Source: JAAFHB01 sp963675995
Lineage (GTDB): Bacteria > Bacteroidota > Bacteroidia > Bacteroidales > Prolixibacteraceae
Reading direction: 5' to 3'
Assembly (NCBI GenBank): GCA_963675995.2
Contig: CAXXIY010000002.1
Coordinates: forward strand, 124,001 to 188,000
DNA: 64,000 bases
Position numbers and translations under genes: made by a program. This document shows, piece by piece, positions 9,120 through 18,051 of the stretch (the stretch's first letter is position 1; the number at the start of each line of letters is the position of its first letter). Under the pieces are notes generated by a model, which saw only the letters and a program-made list of their open reading frames with translations, ran no database searches and was not told the DNA's origin.

Positions 9120-9704
9120 ATGTTTATCGAAAGCAATCTACCAAATAGCCGCAAACGCGGATGGATCGAAGTTATCGCAGGATCAATGTTCTCAGGTAAA
9201 ACTGAAGAATTAATCCGACGGTTGCGACGTGCTGAAATCGCAAGGCAAAAGGTTGAAATATTCAAACCCAGTGTCGATATCCGGTACTCTCTGACAGAAG
9301 TTGTATCGCATGATGATCATTCCATTCGCTCGACTGCAATCGAAAATTCTGCGACGATTTTACTCCTCACCGGCGATGTCGATGTGGTAGGTATTGATGA
9401 GGCACAGTTTTTCGATATGGGTCTGATCGATGTTTGTAATAGATTGTCAAACATGGGAATACGTGTTGTCGTTGCAGGTCTGGATATGGATTTTAGGGGT
9501 AAGCCATTTGGTCCAGTCCCGGGTCTTATGGCAAGTGCTGAATATGTAACAAAGGTCCATGCGATTTGTATGCGGTGTGGAAACCTTGCGCATTTTAGTC
9601 ACCGGCTTTCTGATACGGAAAAATTGGTTGTTCTTGGCGAGAAAGGGGATTACGAACCTTTGTGCCGTGAGTGCTACTATGACCTCGGACTTGATTCCTT
9701 GTAA
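9120..9704 (+). CDS. tdk: Thymidine kinase, type II
   Basis: Phosphorylates thymidine to dTMP with ATP in the pyrimidine salvage pathway. The 194-residue protein has the P-loop GSMFSGKTEEL near residue 22, the DEAQF Walker B motif near residue 93 and two zinc-binding Cys pairs (CMRCG and CREC) in the C-terminal lasso domain. The frame is open from a TTG at 9093, but the ATG at 9120 (MFIESNLP) gives the usual N-terminus and stands just behind -7 boxes. murF-alr follows after 33 bases on the same strand. Confidence 0.95.
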   Translation: MFIESNLPNSRKRGWIEVIAGSMFSGKTEELIRRLRRAEIARQKVEIFKPSVDIRYSLTEVVSHDDHSIRSTAIENSATILLLTGDVDVVGIDEAQFFDMGLIDVCNRLSNMGIRVVVAGLDMDFRGKPFGPVPGLMASAEYVTKVHAICMRCGNLAHFSHRLSDTEKLVVLGEKGDYEPLCRECYYDLGLDSL

Positions 9705-9737
9705 ATTTTGGCGTTTAAAGAAGTTTTAGAATTTGTT

Positions 9738-12227
9738 ATGATTCCCTATACACTCAACGAGATTGTTACGATTATTGACGGTCAATTGTTCGGATCAGCT
9801 TACACCAATGATCAATCCATCAGGTTTCTTTCTTTCGACAGCCGTACCATCCTCTCAGGCAAGGAGACCCTTTTTTTTGCTCTTAAAGGTGACCGGAACG
9901 ATGGTCATCGTTTTATTGAAGATGCGATGGCGAGTGAGGTCTCTATGTTTGTCGTCGAAAAATTGCCTGTAAAAAACAGTTCATACGCAGACTGTCAGTT
10001 TGTTGTAGTTAATGATTCATTGGTAGCTCTTCAGCAACTTGCCACTTTTCATCGCCAAAGATTTACCTATTCTGTTATTGGAATTACAGGAAGTAATGGA
10101 AAGACAATTGTAAAAGAGTGGCTTAGCGAATTGTTAAGTCCCGAATTAAAAATTGTAAGAAGTCCTCGTAGTTATAATTCTCAGATTGGCAACCCCCTCT
10201 CTGTTTGGTTAATGGATGATCGGTATGATCTGGCCATTTTTGAAGCGGGAATTTCCAAACCGGGTGAGATGGAAAGATTGGAGCAGATTCTTCACCCCGA
10301 TCACGGAATTTTTACCCATCTTGGTAAAGCACATCTCGAAAATTTCTGCTCAGAAGAAGAGTTGGTATATGAGAAAATCAAGTTGTTTGTAAATTGCACA
10401 TTATTAATATATTGCAAGGATTTTCCTCTGCTTTGTGAGGGAATAGGGAAAACTGAATTTAATAAAAATCCAAAATTATTTAGTTGGTCTTTAACCGATC
10501 CAGCATCCGATTTATGGATTATTAATAAAACCAAAAGTACAGGTTCCACTTTGATTGAAGGGATACATCAATCACAAAAATATACCATCGCAATCCCTTT
10601 TACGGATGATGCAAGTATCGAAAATGCCATTCACTGTTGGGCCTATTTGCTGGCGACTTCGTGTAATTCAGATGGATATAAGGATAAGTTTCTGAAAATT
10701 ACCCCTATCGCCATGCGACTTGAGATGAAAAAGGGGATAAATGGGTGTACTGTGATTAACGATTCCTACAATTCAGATACAGCATCACTTATTAATGCAC
10801 TGGATTTCATTGTACAACAATCGGATAATCATAAAAAGCGGAGTACGGTAATCATATCGGATATCCTCCAGTCGGGTGAAAATCCCGAAATCCTTTATCG
10901 CGAAATCGCCGATTATATCCGGATGCGAAATATTAACCGGATCATCGGAATCGGGCCGGAGATCTGTCGGTTCAGCACCATGTTTGATTCAGCTGACAAA
11001 CTCTTCTTCCCCTCATGTGATGAGTTTTTGCTTCATTTCAGGGAAGACGATTTTAACCATGAAGTGATTCTTTTGAAAGGTGCACGTCAATTCCGGTTTG
11101 ACAGAATATCCACTTTGCTTCAGGAAAAAGCACATCAGACAGTGATGGAGATCGACCTTGACGCGATGATTTACAATCTGAATTTTTATCGCAGGAAAGT
11201 TAGTCCTACCACAAAAGTGATGGCAATGGTTAAAGCCTTTTCCTATGGCACAGGATCTGTGGAGGTGGCAAAAGCATTGCAATATCAAAAGATAGATTAT
11301 CTGGCTGTTGCCATTGCAGACGAAGGTATCGAGCTTCGGAATAATGGGATTGATGTACCCATCGTGGTGATGAATCCCGAAGAACACAGTTTTGATGCAA
11401 TGATCGAAAACAGACTTGAACCGAATATTTACCGCTTTGAATTGCTCGAAAAATTTGATGAGGCGTTAAGACGAAATGCCGTGAATAATTTCCCGGTTCA
11501 TCTCAAAGTCGATACCGGAATGAAACGCCTAGGATTCGATCATCCTGACGAGTTGAAACGTGTCGGAAATTATATTCTGGTGCATGACACCATGTACATC
11601 CGTTCGATTTTCTCTCACCTCGCGGTAAGTGACGATCCGGAGAATGACCAGTTTACTCAATTGCAGTTCAGCCGGTTCAGAGAATATTGCGAGATTCTTA
11701 CTAATTTATTCAGTTATAAGATTTTAAGGCATATATTAAATTCTTCGGGGATTGAACGATTTCCGGAAATGGAATTGGATATGGTCAGACTTGGAATTGG
11801 CCTCTATGGGGTGAGTCCCATTTTTCAGAACGAGCTTCACAATGTCGCGACGCTTAAAACCACAATTTCCCAGATAAGAACAGTAATGTCTGGAGAAACA
11901 ATAGGTTACGGACGAACCGGAATTGCCCCTCAATTACTCAAAATTGCGGTCCTGCCAATTGGTTATGCCGACGGACTGAACCGCAGGTTAAGCAATGGTG
12001 TTGGAAAAGTCCTGATCGGTGGATCAAAAGCACCGGTGATAGGAACCATTTGTATGGATATGTGTATGGTCGATATCTCCGGAATTGATGCCAAAGAAGG
12101 AGACCGCGCCATTATATTTGGTGAAGAACTTCCTGTGAGTGAAGTTGCCTCAATTTTGGGGACCATCTCCTACGAAATCCTCACCTCGATTGGTCAAAGG
12201 GTGAAAAGGGTTTATTTTAAAGAATAA
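9738..12227 (+). CDS. Bifunctional MurF ligase / alanine racemase fusion
   Basis: A fusion of 829 residues. Residues 1 to about 460 are UDP-MurNAc-tripeptide:D-Ala-D-Ala ligase, with the Mur-ligase P-loop GITGSNGKT at 115-123. Residues about 466-829 are a PLP-dependent alanine racemase: the PLP lysine is in MVKAFSYGTG near residue 498 and the catalytic-Tyr region IGYADG follows later. Racemase makes D-Ala and the ligase adds D-Ala-D-Ala to the cell-wall precursor, so the chain joins first and last cytoplasmic steps; Ddl, the step between, is encoded nearby at 14138. The fusion is a known Bacteroidota arrangement. Start at the ATG at 9738 rather than the TTG at 9708. Confidence 0.95.
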   Translation: MIPYTLNEIVTIIDGQLFGSAYTNDQSIRFLSFDSRTILSGKETLFFALKGDRNDGHRFIEDAMASEVSMFVVEKLPVKNSSYADCQFVVVNDSLVALQQLATFHRQRFTYSVIGITGSNGKTIVKEWLSELLSPELKIVRSPRSYNSQIGNPLSVWLMDDRYDLAIFEAGISKPGEMERLEQILHPDHGIFTHLGKAHLENFCSEEELVYEKIKLFVNCTLLIYCKDFPLLCEGIGKTEFNKNPKLFSWSLTDPASDLWIINKTKSTGSTLIEGIHQSQKYTIAIPFTDDASIENAIHCWAYLLATSCNSDGYKDKFLKITPIAMRLEMKKGINGCTVINDSYNSDTASLINALDFIVQQSDNHKKRSTVIISDILQSGENPEILYREIADYIRMRNINRIIGIGPEICRFSTMFDSADKLFFPSCDEFLLHFREDDFNHEVILLKGARQFRFDRISTLLQEKAHQTVMEIDLDAMIYNLNFYRRKVSPTTKVMAMVKAFSYGTGSVEVAKALQYQKIDYLAVAIADEGIELRNNGIDVPIVVMNPEEHSFDAMIENRLEPNIYRFELLEKFDEALRRNAVNNFPVHLKVDTGMKRLGFDHPDELKRVGNYILVHDTMYIRSIFSHLAVSDDPENDQFTQLQFSRFREYCEILTNLFSYKILRHILNSSGIERFPEMELDMVRLGIGLYGVSPIFQNELHNVATLKTTISQIRTVMSGETIGYGRTGIAPQLLKIAVLPIGYADGLNRRLSNGVGKVLIGGSKAPVIGTICMDMCMVDISGIDAKEGDRAIIFGEELPVSEVASILGTISYEILTSIGQRVKRVYFKE

Positions 12228-12237
12228 ATATTTGTAG

Positions 12238-12257
12238 AGACGATGCATCCATCGTCT
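12238..12257. terminator. Hairpin between murF-alr and dnaB
   Basis: AGACGATG (12238-12245) and CATCGTCT (12250-12257) form a perfect 8-bp stem with loop CATC, between two convergent genes. The T run is short. The sequence TGTAGAGACGATGCATCC also resembles a dispersed REP-type palindrome, so it may be a repeat doing terminator duty. Confidence 0.55.
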
Positions 12258-12263
12258 TTACTA

Positions 12264-13823
12264 TTAAAACGGCGCACCTTCAATCAATTGATCACCAGGC
12301 CGTCCAAATCCGGAGACAGGCAAACTGGTTCCGGCAGAAGCCGATTCATAGTTCATCTTTGAACGGTAAATCGCCTCTTTTTTACCTTCCCCAAGATCAT
12401 CAGGCATTGTGCCCATTGAGATCTCTTCCAGGTTACTAAACTTTGCCAGCGATGCTTTGAAAGCTAATTGAACATCGCCTACCGAGCCATTCCTGTGTTT
12501 GGCAATGATTATTTCGGCGACCCCAAGCAGAGAGTTTCCGTCGGCATCCTGCGTGATTCCGTAATATTCGGGTCGGTGAATAAACATCACCATGTCGGCA
12601 TCCTGTTCAATCGCACCCGATTCACGTAAGTCAGAAAGCTGTGGACGTTTGCCATCGCGAGATTCCACTGAACGATTGAGCTGCGAAAGCGCAATAATCG
12701 GTACGTTGATCTCTTTGGCAATTGCTTTCAGATTCCTCGAAATGGTACTGACCTCCTGTTCCCGGTTCCCTTTTACATCATTTCCGGCAGTCATAAGCTG
12801 AAGGTAGTCCACAATGACGATTCCTATGCCATATTGCATTTTCAATCTCCGACATTTAGCCCGGAATTCGAAAATGGATAAGGCAGGGGTGTCATCAATA
12901 TAGAGAGGAGCATTTTCGAGATTCTTGATCCTTCGGTTAAACAGTTCCCATTCCCATTCCTCGAGTTTACCGCTTTTAATCTTTTCCGATCCAAGCTCTG
13001 TTTCGGCTGCGATTAGCCTGAGAACTAATTGCATAGATGACATCTCCAAAGAAAAAACAGCAACCGGAACTTGTTTGAGTACAGCCATATTTCGGGCCAT
13101 TGAGAGCACAAATGCAGTTTTACCCATTGCCGGACGTGCCGCAACAATCATCAGGTCGGTGTTTTGCCATCCGGAGGTGATCTTGTCTAGTTTTGTGAAT
13201 CCGGAGGGGATACCACTCAGCCCATCGGGTTTTCTGGCGTTTTCCTCAATCCTTTCGATTGCTTCGCGCAACAATGGTTTGATCGGTTGAGACTCTTTCG
13301 AAATATTTCCTTCTGTGACTTTAAACAGTGACGATTCTGCATAATCGATCAGATCGTCCAACTCCATCGAGTCATCGAACGATTTCACCTGGATTTCGGA
13401 CGAGATCCTGATCAATTCGCGCTGAATGTACTTCTGGGCAATAATTCGCGCATGAAATTCGATGTGCGCTGCAGAGGCTACTCTGCTGGTTAATTGGGTG
13501 ATATAAATAGGTCCACCAACCTCATCCAGCTCCTGCCTGTTCTTTAACTCCTGAGTAACCATCAAAAGGTCAACAGGTTTTTCGTTGGCAACCAGATGCT
13601 GAATGACTTTGAATATTTTTTGATGCTCCTCCTTATAAAAGCTTTCCGACTTAAGTATGGCCGCCACGCCCGTAAAAGCATCACGTTCGAGCATTAATGC
13701 CCCCAGTACTGCTTCTTCTACTTCGGTTGCCTGAGGTGGAATTTTCCCGTATTGCGCATTTAACTGTTCAATGGTCATTTTAGGCTTATTCCGGTTACGG
13801 TAATTATTTGTCTCGGCAGGCAT
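12264..13823 (-). CDS. dnaB: Replicative DNA helicase DnaB
   Basis: Hexameric 5'-3' helicase that unwinds DNA at the replication fork and recruits primase. The 519-residue protein has the N-terminal helical domain (PPQATEVEEAVLGALML near residue 30), a linker and the RecA-like C-terminal domain with Walker A ARPAMGKTAF near residue 230, FSLEMS, Walker B IVDYLQLM and a conserved RESGAIEQDAD arginine-finger region. No intein is present, and the ORF is continuous. Convergent with murF-alr. Its upstream region carries a cluster of DnaA-box-like sites. Confidence 0.97.
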   Translation of the reverse strand: MPAETNNYRNRNKPKMTIEQLNAQYGKIPPQATEVEEAVLGALMLERDAFTGVAAILKSESFYKEEHQKIFKVIQHLVANEKPVDLLMVTQELKNRQELDEVGGPIYITQLTSRVASAAHIEFHARIIAQKYIQRELIRISSEIQVKSFDDSMELDDLIDYAESSLFKVTEGNISKESQPIKPLLREAIERIEENARKPDGLSGIPSGFTKLDKITSGWQNTDLMIVAARPAMGKTAFVLSMARNMAVLKQVPVAVFSLEMSSMQLVLRLIAAETELGSEKIKSGKLEEWEWELFNRRIKNLENAPLYIDDTPALSIFEFRAKCRRLKMQYGIGIVIVDYLQLMTAGNDVKGNREQEVSTISRNLKAIAKEINVPIIALSQLNRSVESRDGKRPQLSDLRESGAIEQDADMVMFIHRPEYYGITQDADGNSLLGVAEIIIAKHRNGSVGDVQLAFKASLAKFSNLEEISMGTMPDDLGEGKKEAIYRSKMNYESASAGTSLPVSGFGRPGDQLIEGAPF

Positions 13824-14137
13824 AACGATAGATTTAAAACAAAATGATATTAATTATTTAGAAATAATTAATTGAAATTTAGTAATATACAGTGATAATT
13901 AAATTGTCTTCGACTCGTAAGATTCCAATATTGGAAGGTACGGTTATTGCTTCAAAAATAGCATGCAATTTTGGATTTAAAAACTGGTAGATGAGGTCAA
14001 AAGGGGATATCGGCACCTTATTCAGCCCTTTGCCCTCTTCGTAAAAGTTGTCAACATCTTATTAACACTGTTATGCACAAAATGCAGGGAGCATACACTG
14101 ACTTCAATTCACTGGCCTAATCAGGAATTTACAATTC
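13824..14137. other. Intergenic region upstream of dnaB with AT-rich dyad and DnaA-like boxes
   Basis: There is no gene in these 314 bases. Near dnaB there is an AT-rich perfect dyad of 11-bp arms (13849-13859 and 13862-13872, core TTAATTATTT). Towards ddl there are three DnaA-box-like 9-mers in tandem (14048-14079). The region must also hold the dnaB promoter, though I see no clear TAnnTTTG box on the minus strand. Confidence 0.55.
14048..14079 (+). promoter_or_regulatory. Tandem DnaA-box-like cluster
   Basis: Three 9-mers in one orientation: TTGTCAACA (14048), TTATTAACA (14059) and TTATGCACA (14071). Against the consensus TTATCCACA they have 2, 2 and 1 mismatches. Starts are 11 and 12 bases apart, about one helical turn. 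It could be a DnaA-regulated dnaB promoter or part of an origin; neither is proven. Confidence 0.35.
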
Positions 14138-15118
14138 CTATTTTAATCCGGACTGAATAATGTCTGTTAATAAATCAGTGATATTCAATCCCATGGCTTT
14201 GATTTGCTGAGGAATAAAACTGGTTTCAGTCATACCTGGTACCGTATTTACCTCCAAAAAGTAGAAGATATCTCCTTTCAGTATATAATCAATCCGAACG
14301 ATACCTTTACAGTTACAGAGGTCATAAATTTGAGATGAGCTGGCCTGCACCTTTAAGGTTAGCGCCTCGGAAATCCGGGCAGGGGTTATCTCGTCAGCCA
14401 TCCCTGGTTTATATTTTGAATCGAAATCGAAAAACTCATTTTTCGGAATGACCTCAGTCACGGGAAAGATTAATTTTCGCTCACCGATTTTGACAACTCC
14501 GCAGGTGAATTCTTTCCCTTCAATAAATTGCTCAATGATTGTTTCAGGGCTTTCGTCCAGCGCTTTGTTCACTGCTTCAACAAGATCCTCCCCTTTTTTC
14601 ACCTTGGTAACACCAAAGCTCGACCCACCGGCACTCGGTTTGACGAAGAGTGGCAGACCTAAGGTTTCAATGATTTGAGCTGCACTGTATTTTTCCCCGG
14701 AGAGAAGGCGCACAGATTTGGCCATTGGAATACCGAAGCTTCTTAAATAATTATTACAGAAGAATTTATTGAAAGTTAATGCTGACGATTGGACATCACA
14801 AGAGGAATAAGGAATGTCTAGCATTTCAAAATAACCCTGCAATTTTCCATCCTCTCCCGGAGTTCCGTGAATAATGATGTACGCATAGTCGAATCTGGAT
14901 TTATTTCCATCGACTGTAAAGGAGAAATCCGATTTGTCAACGGTAGCAATCTGATGCTCTCCGTCAAGAACGATCCATTCTTCTCCTTTTATTCTGACAA
15001 GCCATGGTGAAAATAGATCATGATTGATCGCCTTTAAAACATTAGCACCACTTTTAACGGATACGATATATTCAGAAGAGTCGCCTCCGGCAACAATCGC
15101 TATATTTTTCTTGATCAT
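14138..15118 (-). CDS. ddl: D-alanine--D-alanine ligase
   Basis: Joins two D-Ala with ATP to give the dipeptide used by MurF. This 326-residue ATP-grasp enzyme has the N-terminal AIVAGGDSSEY, a glycine-rich loop GGSSFGVTKV near residue 160, EQFIEGKEFTCGV, and the metal-binding FLEVNTVPGMTETS near residue 288. It is the last gene of a leftward operon PASTA protein-rluD-ddl (11 bases after rluD). The window therefore codes racemase, Ddl and MurF activities within 6 kb. Confidence 0.95.
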   Translation of the reverse strand: MIKKNIAIVAGGDSSEYIVSVKSGANVLKAINHDLFSPWLVRIKGEEWIVLDGEHQIATVDKSDFSFTVDGNKSRFDYAYIIIHGTPGEDGKLQGYFEMLDIPYSSCDVQSSALTFNKFFCNNYLRSFGIPMAKSVRLLSGEKYSAAQIIETLGLPLFVKPSAGGSSFGVTKVKKGEDLVEAVNKALDESPETIIEQFIEGKEFTCGVVKIGERKLIFPVTEVIPKNEFFDFDSKYKPGMADEITPARISEALTLKVQASSSQIYDLCNCKGIVRIDYILKGDIFYFLEVNTVPGMTETSFIPQQIKAMGLNITDLLTDIIQSGLK

Positions 15119-15129
15119 AGGTTTTTGTT

Positions 15130-16185
15130 TTATTCTAAATCTCTGTTTGATATATAATTACGCCATTTTTCCACCAGTTGCCTCAGGTTTTCCGGCAATT
15201 CGGAATCGAATAGCATCTCCACGTGGGTCACCGGGTGGACGAATCCAAGCATCTTGGCATGAAGAGCCTGTCCTGGAATTAGTGAGAAACAATTTTCGAC
15301 AAATTGCTTGTATTTTGCAAATGTAGTCCCTTTTAGAATTTTATTGCCACCATAAACGTCATCATTAAATAAAGGATGACCGATGTGTTTCATATGAACC
15401 CTGATCTGGTGAGTTCGTCCGGTTTCAAGAATGCACTCAACGAGATTGACATATCCCAGCCTTTCGATGACCCGGTAATGGGTGACGGCTGGTTTTCCAA
15501 TATCGCCATCGGGGTAAACAGTATACACCTGACGATTCTTTGTACTTCTGCCGATGTTACCCTTTATTGTCCCTTCATTGGAGGCAAGATTACCCCATAC
15601 CAATGCCACATACTTCCTTTTGGTTGTTTTTTTAAAAAACTGAAGAGCCAGGTTGAGCTTTGCCAATTCGGTTTTTGCAACAACCAATAATCCGGAGGTA
15701 TTTTTATCGATTCGATGAACCAGACCGGGCCTTGGATCATTGCCTCCATATAATTCCAGATTCTGATATTTATAAACCAATCCGTTCACCAGCGTGCCGT
15801 TGTAATTACCATGTCCGGGGTGTACAACCAGTCCTGCAGGTTTATTGATGATCATGAGCTCATCGTCTTCATAGACGATGTTGAGTGGAATATTTTCTGG
15901 AGTAATTTTTAGTTCCCGCCTTGGGTAATCAAGCATAACCGTCACCTCCTCACCTGGCTTTACCCTGTAATTCGATTTAACGGGAATCCCATTTACCATG
16001 ATACTTCCGGCTTCCGCTGCGGTCTGAATCCGATTGCGTGAAGTTCCCTCCATTCTGTTGGTCAGGAATTTATCGATCCTCAGCAAGCCCTGCCCCTGAT
16101 CGGCTACAAACCGAAAGTGTTCAAACAGACCATTCTCTTCACCGGCGTCATCCAATTCGTCCGGATCTTCATCGTTGTTTAGCAT
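15130..16185 (-). CDS. rluD: RluA-family pseudouridine synthase, RluD-like
   Basis: Isomerises uridines of 23S rRNA to pseudouridine. The 351 residues contain an N-terminal S4 RNA-binding domain (about 30-90, RIDKFLTNRM) followed by the RluA catalytic core with HRIDKNTSGLL, whose Asp is the nucleophile, and the GRTHQIRVHM motif. The S4 domain and length favour RluD over RluA, but substrate position is inferred. It lies between the PASTA gene (7 bases) and ddl (11 bases), an arrangement typical of Bacteroidota. Confidence 0.92.
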   Translation of the reverse strand: MLNNDEDPDELDDAGEENGLFEHFRFVADQGQGLLRIDKFLTNRMEGTSRNRIQTAAEAGSIMVNGIPVKSNYRVKPGEEVTVMLDYPRRELKITPENIPLNIVYEDDELMIINKPAGLVVHPGHGNYNGTLVNGLVYKYQNLELYGGNDPRPGLVHRIDKNTSGLLVVAKTELAKLNLALQFFKKTTKRKYVALVWGNLASNEGTIKGNIGRSTKNRQVYTVYPDGDIGKPAVTHYRVIERLGYVNLVECILETGRTHQIRVHMKHIGHPLFNDDVYGGNKILKGTTFAKYKQFVENCFSLIPGQALHAKMLGFVHPVTHVEMLFDSELPENLRQLVEKWRNYISNRDLE

Positions 16186-16192
16186 ATTTTCA

Positions 16193-17005
16193 TTATTGGA
16201 TGATTGAATTGACTGACGCTGAATCGGGAGTTACCGGTTTCAGCTTTAGCCATAAATCAACCGATATTCCTGGCATCACAAGCGTAGTAGAATCGTGTGG
16301 TGGCATTTGTTTCCAAATGATTGCATTTAAAGAATCACCCGCAGTCAGGATTGAAGGGTCATAAATTACCGAACCAACAGTTAATGATCTGCTTCTTAAG
16401 ATATTCTTCGCAACTGTCAGCGAAACCATTTTTAAGTCAGGAATGGTTGTTTCTCCGCCGGTCATATGTTTTCCGACTACCAGATCGATGGTTGCACCGT
16501 TGCCTAATTTTGAACCCGGTTCAACCGGCCGGCCATTGTACTTTTGTTCCAGAACAAGATCGTCAAATTCGGAGGGGCGCAACATGATATTTCCAATTGC
16601 AAATCCTTTGGATTCGAGCAGTTCCCTTGCCTGACGAATGGAGATATCGGTGAGCTTTGGAACTTCAACCTGCTCGGGTATAAAAGAGGCGACCGTAATA
16701 TAAATTAATCTGTTGGGTTTTATTTTGTGACCAGCAGCCGGATTTTGATAAACGACTGTGCCTGGATTATATTCTTTTCGGTACACAGAGTCCTTGACCA
16801 TGAAACGAAAATCATGATTATTGGCTAGTGTTTCAACCTGTGCAATTGTCAGCCCCTTGAAATCCGGAGTAGGAAAATTCTCACCCTTGTTGGTATATAA
16901 GGAGAGTATCCATAATGTCAGCCAGATCAGTAGAATCGATAACAGAACAGCAAGCCCTATGTTTTTCAGAAAGATTTTACTGGAGAGAAATTCTTTTAAC
17001 CGCAT
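16193..17005 (-). CDS. Membrane-anchored PASTA-domain protein
   Basis: A 270-residue protein with a short cytoplasmic N-terminus, one membrane helix (about 13-36) and three PASTA repeats outside (beginning at PDFKGLT, PKLTDIS and PDLKMVS). PASTA domains bind peptidoglycan or related ligands. There is no kinase or transpeptidase domain, so it differs from PknB and PBP2x. It is in one operon with rluD and ddl, which supports a cell-envelope role. I start at the ATG at 17005 (MRLKEFLSS); the frame continues to 17065, but those 20 residues look unlike a signal and would crowd rpmH. Confidence 0.85.
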   Translation of the reverse strand: MRLKEFLSSKIFLKNIGLAVLLSILLIWLTLWILSLYTNKGENFPTPDFKGLTIAQVETLANNHDFRFMVKDSVYRKEYNPGTVVYQNPAAGHKIKPNRLIYITVASFIPEQVEVPKLTDISIRQARELLESKGFAIGNIMLRPSEFDDLVLEQKYNGRPVEPGSKLGNGATIDLVVGKHMTGGETTIPDLKMVSLTVAKNILRSRSLTVGSVIYDPSILTAGDSLNAIIWKQMPPHDSTTLVMPGISVDLWLKLKPVTPDSASVNSIIQ

Positions 17006-17122
17006 ACGAATTGTTTCAAATATTAGATCACCGGCAACAAAATTAATCAGAATAGGGATAAACACAAAAGGTAAAGAACCGAGTTCTTTACCTTTTGTTA
17101 AAAATTGCTGAACAACAACCTT

Positions 17123-17281
17123 TTATCTCTTGTGCTGAGGTTCGTCCGAGACACTAAGTTTTTTACGTCCTTTAGCACGACGTGCTTTCAAAACCTTACG
17201 TCCGTTTGCAGTGGACATTCTTTCACGGAATCCGTGTTTGTTTCTCCTTTTTCTATTCGATGGTTGAAATGTTCTTTTCAT
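17123..17281 (-). CDS. rpmH: 50S ribosomal protein L34
   Basis: A 52-residue, highly basic ribosomal protein. It begins MKRTFQPSNRKRRNKHGFRE and contains the family motif RMSTANGRKVLKARRAKGRK, followed by a short acidic-basic tail typical of Bacteroidota L34. A strong promoter (TTTTG-N19-TATTTTTG) lies 52 bases ahead. Neither rnpA nor yidC follows, unlike the classical origin-proximal order; the PASTA gene follows instead, and rsmG lies upstream. Confidence 0.97.
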   Translation of the reverse strand: MKRTFQPSNRKRRNKHGFRERMSTANGRKVLKARRAKGRKKLSVSDEPQHKR

Positions 17282-17332
17282 CTCGGAAAAATATTTTATT
17301 AATTTAAACTATTTCTTTTCTAATTTGGAGTG

Positions 17333-17362
17333 CAAAAATAACTCTTTTTTCGTTTATGCCAA
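17333..17362 (-). promoter_or_regulatory. Promoter of rpmH
   Basis: On the minus strand TTG (17362-17360, within TTTTG), 19 bases and TATTTTTG (17340-17333) give a full match to the Bacteroidota -33/-7 promoter, 52 bases ahead of the ATG. Confidence 0.65.
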
Positions 17363-17399
17363 AACAAATTGTGAATTAGAATAAATTTATTTCAAACAA

Positions 17400-18026
17400 T
17401 CACTTGTTTACAGGTAGGTAGATCACTTTTTTTGTTTCAAAATAGGGCTCCGGGAAAAAATCTGAAATGTTGGTAACCTCGATCTGATTTTTGAATTTCT
17501 TTATTTCTTCCTGAAAATCACCACCTTTTAAATAGATTATTCCATTTGGAAGTGAGTTCTGTGGCTTATGCGCAATATTCTTTTTTACCAGAGCAACAAA
17601 ATCCGGAAATGCGGTAACTGCTCTTGAGATTACAAAATCAAACTCTTCCTTTACATCTTCGACCCGTGTCTGGATGGCTGTCACATTTTTCAGCTTAAGT
17701 TCATCGGCTACAGCCTGCACAACTTTTATTTTTTTCCCAATTGAATCGATAAGAACAAAGTGAGAAGTCGGAAACAATATCGCAAGAGGAATACCTGGAA
17801 ATCCACCACCTGTACCGACATCAAGTATTTTGGTTCCCGGTCTGAAGGTGATGATTTTAGCGATTGCCAGCGCATGCAAAATGTGTTTCACATAGAGCGA
17901 ATCAATATCTTTTCTCGAAATGACATTGATTTTTTCGTTCCACTCACGGTAAAGTGGAGCCATTTTTTCGAAACAGATGATCTGTTCCGTAGTTAAATCA
18001 GGGAAATGTTTTAATATATTCACCAT
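17400..18026 (-). CDS. rsmG: 16S rRNA (guanine-527-N7)-methyltransferase RsmG
   Basis: SAM-dependent methylation of G527 in 16S rRNA. The 208-residue protein has the family N-terminal helices (LYREWNEKINVISRKD), the SAM-binding motif ILDVGTGGGFPGIPLA near residue 65, and the VISRAVTAFPDF motif. Start at the ATG at 18026 (MVNILKHF); the open frame continues two codons to a TTG. It follows the sigma factor gene by 25 bases. rsmG (gidB) is often close to the replication origin in other phyla. Confidence 0.95.
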   Translation of the reverse strand: MVNILKHFPDLTTEQIICFEKMAPLYREWNEKINVISRKDIDSLYVKHILHALAIAKIITFRPGTKILDVGTGGGFPGIPLAILFPTSHFVLIDSIGKKIKVVQAVADELKLKNVTAIQTRVEDVKEEFDFVISRAVTAFPDFVALVKKNIAHKPQNSLPNGIIYLKGGDFQEEIKKFKNQIEVTNISDFFPEPYFETKKVIYLPVNK

Positions 18027-18051
18027 AATCAATAAATCAGGAAATGAGCGA

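Noticed and set aside
9708..9737. TTG start of murF-alr at 9708
   Set aside because: The ten extra residues do not match the MurF N-terminus, and an ATG at 9738 gives the normal one.
11013..11387. 124-codon minus-strand frame opposite murF-alr
   Set aside because: Shadow of the fusion gene; runs across its domain junction without own signals.
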